A DNA stretch of 64,000 bases from Myxococcus flavus (GTDB lineage Bacteria > Myxococcota > Myxococcia > Myxococcales > Myxococcaceae). Made by a program: the position numbers and the translations under genes. A model generated the notes under the pieces. It did no database searches. It saw only the letters and a program-made list of their open reading frames with translations, and was not told the origin of the DNA. Numbering within the stretch: position 1 is the stretch's first letter; each line of letters opens with the position of its first letter. Below, piece after piece: positions 54,720-63,369 of the stretch. The DNA lies in NCBI RefSeq assembly GCF_050038885.1, contig NZ_CP143624.1, positions 3,162,001-3,226,000 on the forward strand, written 5' to 3'.

Positions 54720-56336
54720 TCAGTCCAGCAGGTGCGGGTTGCGGACGATGAGCAGCCCCGCCTGCACCGTGGCGGCGTAGTCATTGAGGTGCCCGGCGTC
54801 GATGAGCACCGTCGCATCTCGGCTGCCGCCCGCGGCGAGCGCGGCGTCCACCTTCTTCGCCCCCTGGTTGTACGCGGCGAGCGCCAGCCGCCAGTCGCCG
54901 TAGCGGGCGTGCAGGTCCGCCAGCAACGCGGCGGCGGCCTGCGTCTCGCGCGCCACATCCAGCCGCTCGTCCCGGGTGGCGCTCACCTCCAGGCCATAGC
55001 GCCGCGCCGTCTCGGGGATGAACATCCACACGCCCGCGCCGCGCATCCCCGGCGCCAGCGACGGCCGGCCGTCCGTCTCCGGCATGTTGGTCGCCGCGGA
55101 TTCGATGACGGCCACCGCCAGCAGTCCCTCGGGGAGCCCCTTCGCGCGCAGCGGCTCCACGAGCGTCTGTCTTTGACTCGCCAGGTTGGCCAGCGCGCGC
55201 TTCATGAACGCACGCCCCTTCTCGGTGCCGGTGAGCGCGTTGAGCCGCGCCACCACGTGTGCATCCACCACCACCGGCAGGTCGCCCTCCGGCTGGCTGG
55301 CGCGGGCGAGCGCCTGCGCCTCGGTGAGCGTCACCGCGCGGCCACTCACCACGCCTTGAGACAGCGCCGCGAGCGGCGCCAGGACGAGACAGAGCGCGGC
55401 CAGGAGCGCGGAAACACCCTGGGCACGGGCAGGACGAGGCTGGAAGAGCATCTGGATTCTCCGGGTGGTGGGGTGGGACATGCCGGTGGCGCCGGCGGGG
55501 AGCGCGGGCTTGCGAGGAAGCGCCAGGGCCGCCTGGAGCAGGCACCGCGCATAGGCGTGCGCCTGGACGCGGCCGCTGGTCACCAGCGCCTCGTCACAGG
55601 CCCACTCCTGGAGCGACGCCAGCCAGCGGGACAGGCCATGCGCCGCCGGGTGCCAGAAGAAGGCGCCGGTGAGGAGGAGCCGCGCGAAGGCCAGGTGCGT
55701 GTCGCGCTGGCGGTGGTGCTGGAGTTCGTGCAGCACCGTGAGCCGCAAGGCCTCCGCGTCCTCCAGCAGCGCGGGAGGCACCACCACGTACGCGCACGTC
55801 CGGTGGCGGGCGCGAGGAAACCACGCAGAGAAGGCCGGCATGCCTTCGTCCCCCAGCACCACCGCGACCCGCCCCACGGCGCGCACGCGGGGCAACGCTT
55901 CCAACCGGCGCAGCAACCGCGCGTGCCGCACGAACGCCCGGGCCATGAGCGCCACGCCGCCCACGAAGAGCGCCAGCGCGGCGGCGGGCAGCACCGGCGG
56001 CAGGGAGGACGCTGCCTGTGGAGCCCGCGCGGCCTGAACCACCGGCGGCGGCTCCCACAGGGGCGCGGGCAGCCTTCCCGCATGGCGCGCCACCGAGCGC
56101 TCGAAGGAGAAGCGCGGCCCGGCGGGCACCAGCGCGTGCACGGCCGCGGCCAGCAGGGGAAGGCCGAGCGTGAGCAGCAACACGCCTCGCCCCACCGTCA
56201 ATGACTGCCGCGCCGACAGTGGCCGCCCCGCCCGGGACAACAGCGCGAGCGCCAGCCAGGCCAGCGGCGGCGCCACCGCGAGCAGCAGCGCGAGCGTCAG
56301 ATACAGCGACGCGAGCTCCCGGAGCACGGCGCTCAT
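54720..56336 (-). CDS. M56 (BlaR1-like) peptidase fused to lytic transglycosylase
   Basis: A 538-residue protein. The N-terminal part is a BlaR1/MecR1-type membrane peptidase: two early helices, a helix near 116-136, HELQH at 203-207 and EWACDEA (244-250) for zinc binding, then a helix (about 307-326). Instead of the usual penicillin-sensor domain, the C-terminal 200 residues are an SLT/MltD-like lytic transglycosylase with GLPEGLLAVAVIES (catalytic Glu 412), WMFIPETARRYGLEV, DERLDVARETQAAA and ALAAYNQG. So the sensor is replaced by a cell-wall enzyme. ATG 56336 overlaps the blaI stop (ATGA). It likely cleaves BlaI in response to cell-wall state. Confidence 0.85.
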   Translation of the reverse strand: MSAVLRELASLYLTLALLLAVAPPLAWLALALLSRAGRPLSARQSLTVGRGVLLLTLGLPLLAAAVHALVPAGPRFSFERSVARHAGRLPAPLWEPPPVVQAARAPQAASSLPPVLPAAALALFVGGVALMARAFVRHARLLRRLEALPRVRAVGRVAVVLGDEGMPAFSAWFPRARHRTCAYVVVPPALLEDAEALRLTVLHELQHHRQRDTHLAFARLLLTGAFFWHPAAHGLSRWLASLQEWACDEALVTSGRVQAHAYARCLLQAALALPRKPALPAGATGMSHPTTRRIQMLFQPRPARAQGVSALLAALCLVLAPLAALSQGVVSGRAVTLTEAQALARASQPEGDLPVVVDAHVVARLNALTGTEKGRAFMKRALANLASQRQTLVEPLRAKGLPEGLLAVAVIESAATNMPETDGRPSLAPGMRGAGVWMFIPETARRYGLEVSATRDERLDVARETQAAAALLADLHARYGDWRLALAAYNQGAKKVDAALAAGGSRDATVLIDAGHLNDYAATVQAGLLIVRNPHLLD

Positions 56337-56734
56337 GACTTGCGGCCCTTCGTGTCGAGCAGCTTGCGGAGCTGGTCCACGTCCGAGGCGGACAGGGGCA
56401 CCGCCTCCACCAGCCGCGCCACGAGCGCGGACGGCGTCCCGTCGAAGACCGTGTCGACCAGGTGCCGCACGCTCTGGGCCTCGTAGGCCTCGCGTGGCAG
56501 CACCGCCGCGTACAGGTGGCCGCGGCCCTGCTTGCGGCTGCGCACCACGCCCTTCTGCTCCAGGATGCGCAACACCGTGGAGACGGACGTGTACGCCAGC
56601 GCGCGCTCCGGCGGCAGCGCGGCGAGCACGTCCGCCACACTCACCTCACCGAGGCGCCAGACGATGTGCATCAACTCCAGCTCCACCGGCGTGAGCGGCC
56701 GGGGGGCTTCTTCGGGCACGTCCTTGCGAGTCAC
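56333..56734 (-). CDS. BlaI/MecI-family repressor
   Basis: A 133-residue winged-helix protein: LTPVELELMHIVWRLGEVSVADVLAALP (helix 1-2), AYTSVSTVLRILEQKGVVRSRKQGRGHLYAAV (recognition helix and wing), and a C-terminal dimer region with a VPLSASDVDQLRKLL segment. GTG 56734, seven bases after GGAGG, is the better start than TTG 56740. It starts 27 bases from two operator dyads and is coupled to the M56 fusion gene, the usual repressor/protease pair. Confidence 0.9.
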   Translation of the reverse strand: MTRKDVPEEAPRPLTPVELELMHIVWRLGEVSVADVLAALPPERALAYTSVSTVLRILEQKGVVRSRKQGRGHLYAAVLPREAYEAQSVRHLVDTVFDGTPSALVARLVEAVPLSASDVDQLRKLLDTKGRKS

Positions 56735-56760
56735 GAGCAAACCTCCGTGACGCGCAAACT

Positions 56761-56774
56761 ACTAAGATCTTAGT
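56761..56774. promoter_or_regulatory. BlaI operator 1
   Basis: ACTAA-GATC-TTAGT, a perfect 14-bp palindrome just upstream of blaI. It shares the ACTAA-N4-TTAGT form with the second site 23 bp away, the pattern of BlaI/MecI twin operators. Confidence 0.75.
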
Positions 56775-56783
56775 TCCAAATCA

Positions 56784-56797
56784 ACTAACACCTTAGT
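56784..56797. promoter_or_regulatory. BlaI operator 2
   Basis: ACTAA-CACC-TTAGT, with flanking C and G extending the arms by one pair on each side (CAACTAA/TTAGTTG). Centre-to-centre spacing to operator 1 is 23 bp, about two helical turns, so two dimers could bind one face. It also lies close to the end of the monooxygenase gene. Confidence 0.7.
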
Positions 56798-56819
56798 TGG
56801 AACTTCGGGCGTGCCCGAC

Positions 56820-58403
56820 CTACACCCCCAGCGCCTCGCGCAGCTCCGGCAGGCGCCGCGCCTGCACCGCGCCGAAGACGAAGCGGTCCGGCCGCAGCAC
56901 CACCACGTCCGCCGCGTGCCTGGAGAACCAGTCCGCCAGCTTGCCGGTGACATCCACCACCGCGGGCGCCTGTGCCGGCGCCGTGTCCGCCGCTGCCTCG
57001 GACGGAGGACGGAACGTCAGCATCCGGCCCCCCAGGGACTGCGCCAGCTCGCGCGCCGCCTCCAGCTCCGCGGACGGCGCGTTCCACCGGCACAGCACCG
57101 TGAAGTCGTTGCCCAGCGTGTCGTCGAGCAGCACCTCCTCGCCCGACGCCAGCTTCACGCGCGGCTGGATGAAGTACTCGCCCTTGTCGTCGAAGTAGTA
57201 GCCCTGCGCGTGCGCCGGCGCCTCCTTGAACTCGAAGCCCTGGATGAACTTCCGCACCCGGGGGATGCGCTGGATGGTGCGCATCAGCGCGTCGCGCGCG
57301 GTCGCCAGCAGCGGGTTGCGCGCCAGGAAGAGGTGCCCCACGCGCACGCACAGCTTCTGCACCGCCTCCACGTGCGGCCGGCGCTCCTGCTCGTAGGTGT
57401 CCAGCAGCGAGTCCGGGGACTGGCCGTTCAGCACCCGCTTGAGCTTCCACGCCAGGTTGACCGCGTCGCGCATGCCCGACACCAGGCCCTGCCCCATGAA
57501 GGGCGGCATGGTGTGCGCCGCGTCTCCCAGCAGGAAGACGTTGCCGTCGCGCCAACGCGCCGCGTTGAGGCAGTGGAAGGTGTAGACCTGCGCGCGCTCG
57601 ATGCGGATGCGCTTCGGGTCCACGTAGGGCGAGATGAGCCGGTGGATGGTCTCCCGGTTCTCCAACTGCTCGCGCGTCTCACCGGGCATCAGCATGAACT
57701 CCCAGCGAATCTGGTTCACCGCGCCGGTGGCGACGAAGGACGGGCGCTTCGGGTCGCACACGAAGCGGCACAGGTCGGGGACCTCGCCCTCCATGACGGT
57801 GCCGGACACCGCCAGCCAGGGCTCGCCGTAGGCGCGGCCGGACATCGGGATGCCCAGCGCCTTGCGCACGCCGCTGCGCGCCCCGTCACACGCCAGCAGG
57901 TACCGGGCCCGGATGGCGCGCTGCTCCCCCGTCCGCGAGTCCCGGTAGCGCACCGTCACGCCGCTGGCGTCCTGCGCCACCGACTCCACGCTCACGCCCT
58001 TGCGCAGCTCCACGTGCTCGAAGCGGTTCAGCCCGTCGCGCAGCGCGCCCTCCAGCAGCGGCTGGTGGAAGAACCACAGCGGCGAGTGCCCGAAGCCGAA
58101 ATCCACCTCGCCCGTGTGCAGCTCCGCGAAGCGCTTTCCCGAGCCTCCCACGTATTCCGCGAAATTTGCCTGCCGCATATTGCTTTGCAGCAAATCCAAC
58201 AGTCCCGTGGCCTGGTAGATTCGGAGGCCTTCGTCGTCACACGAAAAGGCCCGGGGCTCGCCGTGCGGCGCCACGTCCCGCTCCAGGAGCAGCGTGCGCA
58301 CACCCAGGAGACCCAGCAGGTTCCCCGTCAACGCTCCCACCGGACCACAACCGCTGATGATGACGTCCACCTGCGCGTCCGTCTGCTGGCTGTCACAACC
58401 CAT
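56820..58403 (-). CDS. FAD-dependent aromatic monooxygenase (MhpA/PheA-like)
   Basis: A 527-residue class A flavoprotein hydroxylase. FAD motif VDVIISGCGPVGALTGNLLGLLG (GxGxxG, about 13-35), the DG motif YLLACDGARSGVRKALG (about 170-186) and GD motif NVFLLGDAAHTMPPFMGQGLVSGMRDAVNLAWKL (about 285-318) are intact. A C-terminal thioredoxin-like extension is present. It would hydroxylate a phenol-type ring using NAD(P)H and oxygen. ATG 58403 follows AGGAGG; the frame to 58421 is only six codons longer. SARP-type repeats and a -10 element lie upstream. Confidence 0.85.
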   Translation of the reverse strand: MGCDSQQTDAQVDVIISGCGPVGALTGNLLGLLGVRTLLLERDVAPHGEPRAFSCDDEGLRIYQATGLLDLLQSNMRQANFAEYVGGSGKRFAELHTGEVDFGFGHSPLWFFHQPLLEGALRDGLNRFEHVELRKGVSVESVAQDASGVTVRYRDSRTGEQRAIRARYLLACDGARSGVRKALGIPMSGRAYGEPWLAVSGTVMEGEVPDLCRFVCDPKRPSFVATGAVNQIRWEFMLMPGETREQLENRETIHRLISPYVDPKRIRIERAQVYTFHCLNAARWRDGNVFLLGDAAHTMPPFMGQGLVSGMRDAVNLAWKLKRVLNGQSPDSLLDTYEQERRPHVEAVQKLCVRVGHLFLARNPLLATARDALMRTIQRIPRVRKFIQGFEFKEAPAHAQGYYFDDKGEYFIQPRVKLASGEEVLLDDTLGNDFTVLCRWNAPSAELEAARELAQSLGGRMLTFRPPSEAAADTAPAQAPAVVDVTGKLADWFSRHAADVVVLRPDRFVFGAVQARRLPELREALGV

Positions 58404-58433
58404 GGATGCCTCCTGGGGCAATGTCTGGCATTT

Positions 58434-58467
58434 TTAATAACGATTCAGGTGTGACCACGGTGTGACC
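58434..58467 (-). promoter_or_regulatory. SARP-style direct repeats with -10 box for the monooxygenase
   Basis: Read toward the monooxygenase: GGTCACACC (58459-58467) and GGTCACACC (58448-58456) are exact direct repeats 11 bp apart; the second is followed by 8 bases and TATTAA (58434-58439), which would serve as -10. An 11-bp repeat period with an 8-bp gap to -10 is the standard SARP site geometry. The divergent gene encodes a SARP-like protein. Confidence 0.6.
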
Positions 58468-58610
58468 GGTCCGGAAGTCCACGAAGCCATCCGCCCAGGG
58501 TGGCGAGCTGCCGTATGGCGGAAAAACCACACGCAAATTTTGTCACCACTGGGGCAATCCCTACCCGTGACGGAGGTTTTGCAGTGGACGTGTTAACTTG
58601 AGGGCCGTCC

Positions 58611-60704
58611 ATGCGAGGAATCCCGGAGGACATGGCCGCCGGCCACACGGCAGGCACGCAGCGATTTCACCTGGAGCTGCTGGGCGAAGCCCGGCTCCGG
58701 ATTGGCGACGCGCGCATCCCCCTGGAGCGGCGGACCGCCGGCGTCCTGGCATGGCTGGCATTGGAAGGCCCGCATCCCAAGTACCGGCTCGCGGGGCTGC
58801 TGTGGGCGGAGTCCGGTGAGACGACGGCGCGCAACAACATGCGCCAGCTGCTGCGGCGGCTGCGGCTCGCCTGCGGCGCGGAGCTGATACAGGGCACGGA
58901 CGTGCTCTCCCTCTGTGACGGCGTCGGCTCGGATGCCGCGGAGCTCCAGGCCCACGTGCTCGCGGGGCGCTACTCGGAAGCGCTGGCGCTGGAGGGCGTG
59001 TTGCTGGGCGCCCTGGAATACGATGATTGCTCGGAATTCCAATCATGGCTCGAAAGCGCGCGTGAGCGATTGGACAAGCTGCGCCGCCGGGCCGCCGTCG
59101 CGGAGTCGGAGGCGCGCGAGCGGCGCGGCGACCTGACGGGTGCGCTGGCCCTGGCGGAGCAGCTGCTCGTCATGGACCCGTACTCGGAAGAGGCATGGCG
59201 CCGGCTGATGCGGCTGCACTACGTGGCCGGCGACCGCATGGCCGCGCTCAACGCCTTCGAGCGGTGCCGCCGCCTGCTGCGCGAGGAGCTGGACACGACG
59301 CCGCTGCCGCAGACGGTGGCGCTGGCGCGGGAAATCGAGCGCGGGCCTCCCTCGTCCAAGCCCGTCGCGCTGCCCACGCAGCGGCTGCCGCTCTCCGTGC
59401 TGCGCCCGCCGGTGCTCGTGGGCCGCGAACGCGAGTGGGCGCGGATGGAGGCCGCGTGGGAAGCGGGGCAGACCATCTTCATCTCCGGCGAGCCCGGCGT
59501 GGGCAAGACGCGGCTGGCGCACGACTTCGCCGCGTCGCGCGGCTCGTACCTGCTGCTGGAGGCACGGCCCGGGGAGCAGAGCGTGCCCTATGCCTCGCAC
59601 GTGCGGCTGGTGCGGCAGATGCTCGCCCGCGTGCCCGACCCGGACCTGCCGCGGTGGGTGCGGCGGGAGCTGGCGCGGCTGCTGCCGGACCAGGCCGGAC
59701 AGGAAGGCCTGCCCCCGCCCATGGCGGACGAGGCCGACCGCAGCCGCTTCCTGGAGGCGCAGTGCCAGGTCGTCTACCACCTGGCCGCCAACGTGGATGC
59801 CATGGTGGCCGACGACCTCCAGTTCATGGACAGCGCCACCGCGGAGTTCGCGGTGCTGATGCTGTCGCGCCGCCATGCCCCCGAGCCCGGCGGCCGCTTC
59901 CCGCGCTTCATCGACACCTACCGGAGCGACGAGCTGTCGTCCCAGGCCGCTGCGTTCATCCAGCAGCTGGTGACCGCGGGGCTGGCCGTCGTCATCGAGC
60001 TGCAGCCCCTGAGCACCGACGCCGTGGGCGCGCTGCTGGAGAGCCTCGAGCTGCCCGGCGCGGAGAAGCTGGTGCACGACGTCACCCGGCACACGGGCGG
60101 CAACCCGCTCTTCATCACCGAGACGCTGAAGTACCTGCTGGAGACGGGTGGACTGGAGCGGGGCTGGCCCGAGCACGTCCCCGCGTCGGGTCGCGGGCAG
60201 CAGCTCATCCAGCAGCGGCTGGAGCGGCTGTCGCCCTCCGCGCTCCTGGTGGCCCGGCTGGCGGCGCTGGCGAAGACGGACTTCACGCTGGAGCTGGCCA
60301 GCGAGGTGCTGGAGATGAACCCGCTCGCGCTCGTCACGCACGTGGCGGAGCTGGAGGGCGCGCAGATACTGCGAGGCGAGCGCTTCACCAATGACCTGCT
60401 CTTCGAGGTGGTGCGCCAGGGCGTCCCCGGCGCGCTGAGCACGCTGCTGCATCGCCGCCTGGCCGTGGCGCTGGAGCAGCGCGGCGCCGCGCCCGTCGTG
60501 GTGGCGCAGCACTGGTTGGACGGGAATGAGCCCCGCCGCGCGGTGCCCTTCCTCATCACCGCCGCCAACGCGGAGGCCGCCGCCCTCCGCCACCTGGACG
60601 CCGCCCTGCTCTACCACCGCGCCGCCGCGCTGCTGGAAGAGGCGGGCCTCGCCGAGGAGGCCGCGCGCGTGAGGAGCCGCGTGCGCGGCATCCCCACCGC
60701 CTGA
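58611..60704 (+). CDS. SARP-like regulator: wHTH + BTAD + AAA ATPase
   Basis: A 697-residue protein. N-terminal winged-helix with FHLELLGEARLRIGDARIPL..RTAGVLAWLALEG and LLWAESGETTARNNMRQLLRRLR (about 18-85), then a BTAD bacterial-activation domain (about 95-240), then an AAA ATPase with Walker A GEPGVGKT (about 296-303) and a long C-terminal helical region. It resembles large SARP/AfsR-type activators. It is divergent from the monooxygenase gene with SARP-type repeats between. ATG 58611; ATG 58632 is possible. Confidence 0.82.
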   Translation: MRGIPEDMAAGHTAGTQRFHLELLGEARLRIGDARIPLERRTAGVLAWLALEGPHPKYRLAGLLWAESGETTARNNMRQLLRRLRLACGAELIQGTDVLSLCDGVGSDAAELQAHVLAGRYSEALALEGVLLGALEYDDCSEFQSWLESARERLDKLRRRAAVAESEARERRGDLTGALALAEQLLVMDPYSEEAWRRLMRLHYVAGDRMAALNAFERCRRLLREELDTTPLPQTVALAREIERGPPSSKPVALPTQRLPLSVLRPPVLVGREREWARMEAAWEAGQTIFISGEPGVGKTRLAHDFAASRGSYLLLEARPGEQSVPYASHVRLVRQMLARVPDPDLPRWVRRELARLLPDQAGQEGLPPPMADEADRSRFLEAQCQVVYHLAANVDAMVADDLQFMDSATAEFAVLMLSRRHAPEPGGRFPRFIDTYRSDELSSQAAAFIQQLVTAGLAVVIELQPLSTDAVGALLESLELPGAEKLVHDVTRHTGGNPLFITETLKYLLETGGLERGWPEHVPASGRGQQLIQQRLERLSPSALLVARLAALAKTDFTLELASEVLEMNPLALVTHVAELEGAQILRGERFTNDLLFEVVRQGVPGALSTLLHRRLAVALEQRGAAPVVVAQHWLDGNEPRRAVPFLITAANAEAAALRHLDAALLYHRAAALLEEAGLAEEAARVRSRVRGIPTA

Positions 60705-60801
60705 GTGAGGGCGCGCAGGGCGCAGGTTCCCTCGCGGGCCACCCGCACGGAGGCGCACAGGCGGAGCGACGCCCACCGCCCGAGGCACCATGCGGCGCGG
60801 C

Positions 60802-61710
60802 TCAGCGCGCCCGCGCCGTCACCTCGCGAGCCACCTCCACGAAGGCGCGCAGCGGCGGCGACACCTGAGCCCGGCTGGGGAAGTAGAGGAAGAAGCCCTC
60901 CACCCGCGCTGCATAGGGCTCCAGCACCGTGCGCAGCGTGCCGCGCTCGAGCTGCGGCTTCACGTCCGGCTCGAACGCATAGGCGAGCCCCAGGCCGGCC
61001 TCCGCCAGCTCCCTCAGGGGCTGGAAGTCGGCACTGATGATGGGCCCGCGCACCGGAACGCGCCAACTGCGCTGCCCGCGCTCCAGCTCCCATTGGTAGA
61101 TGGCGCCCGTCGTCGGCGACCGGATGCAGAGGCAGTCGTGGTGCAGCAGGTCCTTGGGCCGCTCGGGCGTGCCGCGGCGCTTGAGGTATGCGGGCGCCCC
61201 CACCACCACGAAGCGGAAGCCGCCATCCGACAGGCGCACCTGCACCATGTCGCGCTCCAGCGTCTCCGACATGCGGATGCCGGCGTCCAGGCCCTCCGCC
61301 ACGATGTCCACCAGTCGGTTCTCCACCCGCAGGTCCACCTCCACGCGCGGATGGCGCTGGTGGAAGCGTGTCAGGATGGGCGTCACGATGGGCGAGACGG
61401 AGACGGTGGGGACGGTGAGCCGCAGGGTGCCCGTCACCTCGCCTGGCCGGGCAGTGGCCGTCTTCAGGGCCTGGAGCGCCTGCTCCACCGACGGCCCGGC
61501 CGCCTCCATCAGCCGGCGGCCCGCGTCCGTGAGCGCCACACTCCGTGTGGTACGTGTGAGCAGCGCCACGCCCAGCCGCGCCTCGAGCTGGCGGACGGAC
61601 TGGCTCAGCGCCGAGCCGGACACCCCCAGCTCCTTCGCGGCCGCCGCGAAGCTGCGATGCCGCCCCACGGCCAGGAAGGCATTCAGGGCGTTGAGAGGCG
61701 TGAAGGCCAT
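60802..61710 (-). CDS. LysR-family transcriptional regulator
   Basis: A 302-residue LTTR with LNALNAFLAVGRHRSFAAAAKELGVSGSALSQSVRQLE (about 6-43) as winged helix and a ligand-binding domain with VAEGLDAGIRM. This form is close to the DsdC/AaeR group. It is divergent from the alcohol dehydrogenase gene (117 bp gap). ATG 61710. Confidence 0.92.
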   Translation of the reverse strand: MAFTPLNALNAFLAVGRHRSFAAAAKELGVSGSALSQSVRQLEARLGVALLTRTTRSVALTDAGRRLMEAAGPSVEQALQALKTATARPGEVTGTLRLTVPTVSVSPIVTPILTRFHQRHPRVEVDLRVENRLVDIVAEGLDAGIRMSETLERDMVQVRLSDGGFRFVVVGAPAYLKRRGTPERPKDLLHHDCLCIRSPTTGAIYQWELERGQRSWRVPVRGPIISADFQPLRELAEAGLGLAYAFEPDVKPQLERGTLRTVLEPYAARVEGFFLYFPSRAQVSPPLRAFVEVAREVTARAR

Positions 61711-61827
61711 TGTGAAGATTTCCTAAGCAGCGTGTCCTGATTTCGTGGGTGGCACGAGGAAAACGCCGGACGCATCATCCGTTCCGCAGAGCAGGAAGAC
61801 TATCCCCACCGCTCGAGGAGCCCTCTC

Positions 61828-62877
61828 ATGATTCCCGTTCGCGCCTACGCCGCCCAGGACGCCAGGTCCCCGCTCGCCCCGTTCCAGTTCGAGCGCCGCG
61901 ACCCCGGCCCCAGCGACGTGCAGATTGACATCCTCTACTGCGGCGTCTGCCACTCCGACCTGCACCAGGCACGTGACGAGTGGGGTGGCTCGCTGTTCCC
62001 CATGGTGCCCGGCCACGAAATCGTCGGCCGCGTGGTCCGCGTCGGCGACCAGGTGAAGAAGTTCAAGGCCGGCGACCTCGTCGGCGTCGGCTGCATGGTG
62101 GACTCGTGCCGCACCTGCCCGAGCTGCCAGGAAGGCCTCGAGCAGTACTGCGACGCCGGCAACATCCAGACGTACAACGCCCGGGCGAAGGACGGAAAGA
62201 CGCTCAACCAGGGCGGCTACAGCGAGGCCATCGTCGTGGACGAGGCCTTCGTCCTCAAGGTCCCCGAGAATCTCGACCCGGCCGCCGCCGCGCCGCTGCT
62301 GTGCGCCGGCATCACCACGTACTCGCCCCTCCGGCACTGGAAGGTCGGGCCGGGCCAGCGCGTGGGCGTGGTGGGCCTGGGCGGCCTGGGGCACATGGGC
62401 GTGAAGCTGGCCAAGGCCATGGGCGCGCACGTCACCGTCTTCAGCCACACCGACCGCAAGAAGCAGGACGCCCTGCGCCTGGGCGCCGACGCCGTGGTCG
62501 TCTCCTCCAACAAGGACGAGATGAAGGCGCAGGACGGCACCTTCGACTTCATCCTCGACACCGTCTCCGCCCAGCACGACCTGAACGCGTACCTGCGGCT
62601 GCTGCGCCGCGACGGCCACCTGGTGCTCGTCGGCGCCCCGGAGAAGCCCCTCGAGGTCCGCCCCTTCTCCCTCATCCCCATGCGGCGGAGCTTCTCGGGC
62701 TCGATGATTGGGGGTATCCAGGAAACGCAGGATATGCTAGATTTCTGCGGTAAGCACGGCATCGTCTCCGACATCGAGCTGATTTCCATCCAGCAGGTGA
62801 ACGACGCCTACGAGCGACTGTTGAAGGGAGACGTGAAGTACCGCTTCGTCATCGACCTCGCGAGCCTGCGGAAGTAG
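61828..62877 (+). CDS. Zinc-dependent alcohol dehydrogenase (YahK/CAD-like)
   Basis: A 349-residue MDR alcohol dehydrogenase. Catalytic zinc site CGVCHSDLH and GHEIVGRV; structural zinc cysteines in GCMVDSCRTCPSCQEGLEQYC; NAD(P) motif GLGGLGHMGVKLAKAMG (about 185-201). It matches the YahK/cinnamyl-alcohol dehydrogenase group, which reduces aldehydes with NADPH. ATG 61828 follows GAGGAG. Divergent from a LysR gene, likely its regulator. Confidence 0.93.
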   Translation: MIPVRAYAAQDARSPLAPFQFERRDPGPSDVQIDILYCGVCHSDLHQARDEWGGSLFPMVPGHEIVGRVVRVGDQVKKFKAGDLVGVGCMVDSCRTCPSCQEGLEQYCDAGNIQTYNARAKDGKTLNQGGYSEAIVVDEAFVLKVPENLDPAAAAPLLCAGITTYSPLRHWKVGPGQRVGVVGLGGLGHMGVKLAKAMGAHVTVFSHTDRKKQDALRLGADAVVVSSNKDEMKAQDGTFDFILDTVSAQHDLNAYLRLLRRDGHLVLVGAPEKPLEVRPFSLIPMRRSFSGSMIGGIQETQDMLDFCGKHGIVSDIELISIQQVNDAYERLLKGDVKYRFVIDLASLRK

Positions 62878-63052
62878 CCGCGCCGGAGCACCGCTCCCAC
62901 CTCGCGAGACATGGGCCGATAGGAAACGACGGCCCCGCTTGAAGTCGCGCCCCGCCCACCCGCGCCGGAGGGCAGGACAGTGCACGCTTTTGCACTTCGT
63001 CCTGCCCCACCGGTCAGGTGCTTGCTCGCCGTTTGGTGCGAATTCTCAAAGC

Positions 63053-63346
63053 ATGACTACGACGATTGCACAGAGCGGTTTCGTGAAGGTGACGTCCCCG
63101 TACCCCGAGGAGCAAGAGCTGCTGGACCCGGCGCTCGCCGCTCCCACGCCCCAGAAGGCAGCGCAGCTTCGCCAGAAGGCCAGCCACTGGCTCCTGCGGG
63201 CACAGAAGGAGTTCCACGACGCCATCTTCGCTCGTGACGGCTCGGAGGCGGGGCTGGACCGCTACGCCAGCGCCCGCGCGGAGCTCGACTCCGCGGAGAC
63301 GTGGGCCCTGCGCGTGGCGGACGCCCTCTCGAGGCCTCGCGACTGA
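63053..63346 (+). CDS. Small helical protein of unknown function
   Basis: A 97-residue acidic, helical protein (QKAAQLRQKASHWLLRAQKEFHDAIFARDG ...). No family recognised. The ribosome site is weak. It follows the dehydrogenase gene by 175 bp. A short stem (GGGCCG/CGGCCC, about 62912-62934) lies between them. Confidence 0.5.
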   Translation: MTTTIAQSGFVKVTSPYPEEQELLDPALAAPTPQKAAQLRQKASHWLLRAQKEFHDAIFARDGSEAGLDRYASARAELDSAETWALRVADALSRPRD

Positions 63347-63369
63347 CGGCTAGGCGCTCCGGAGGAGCG

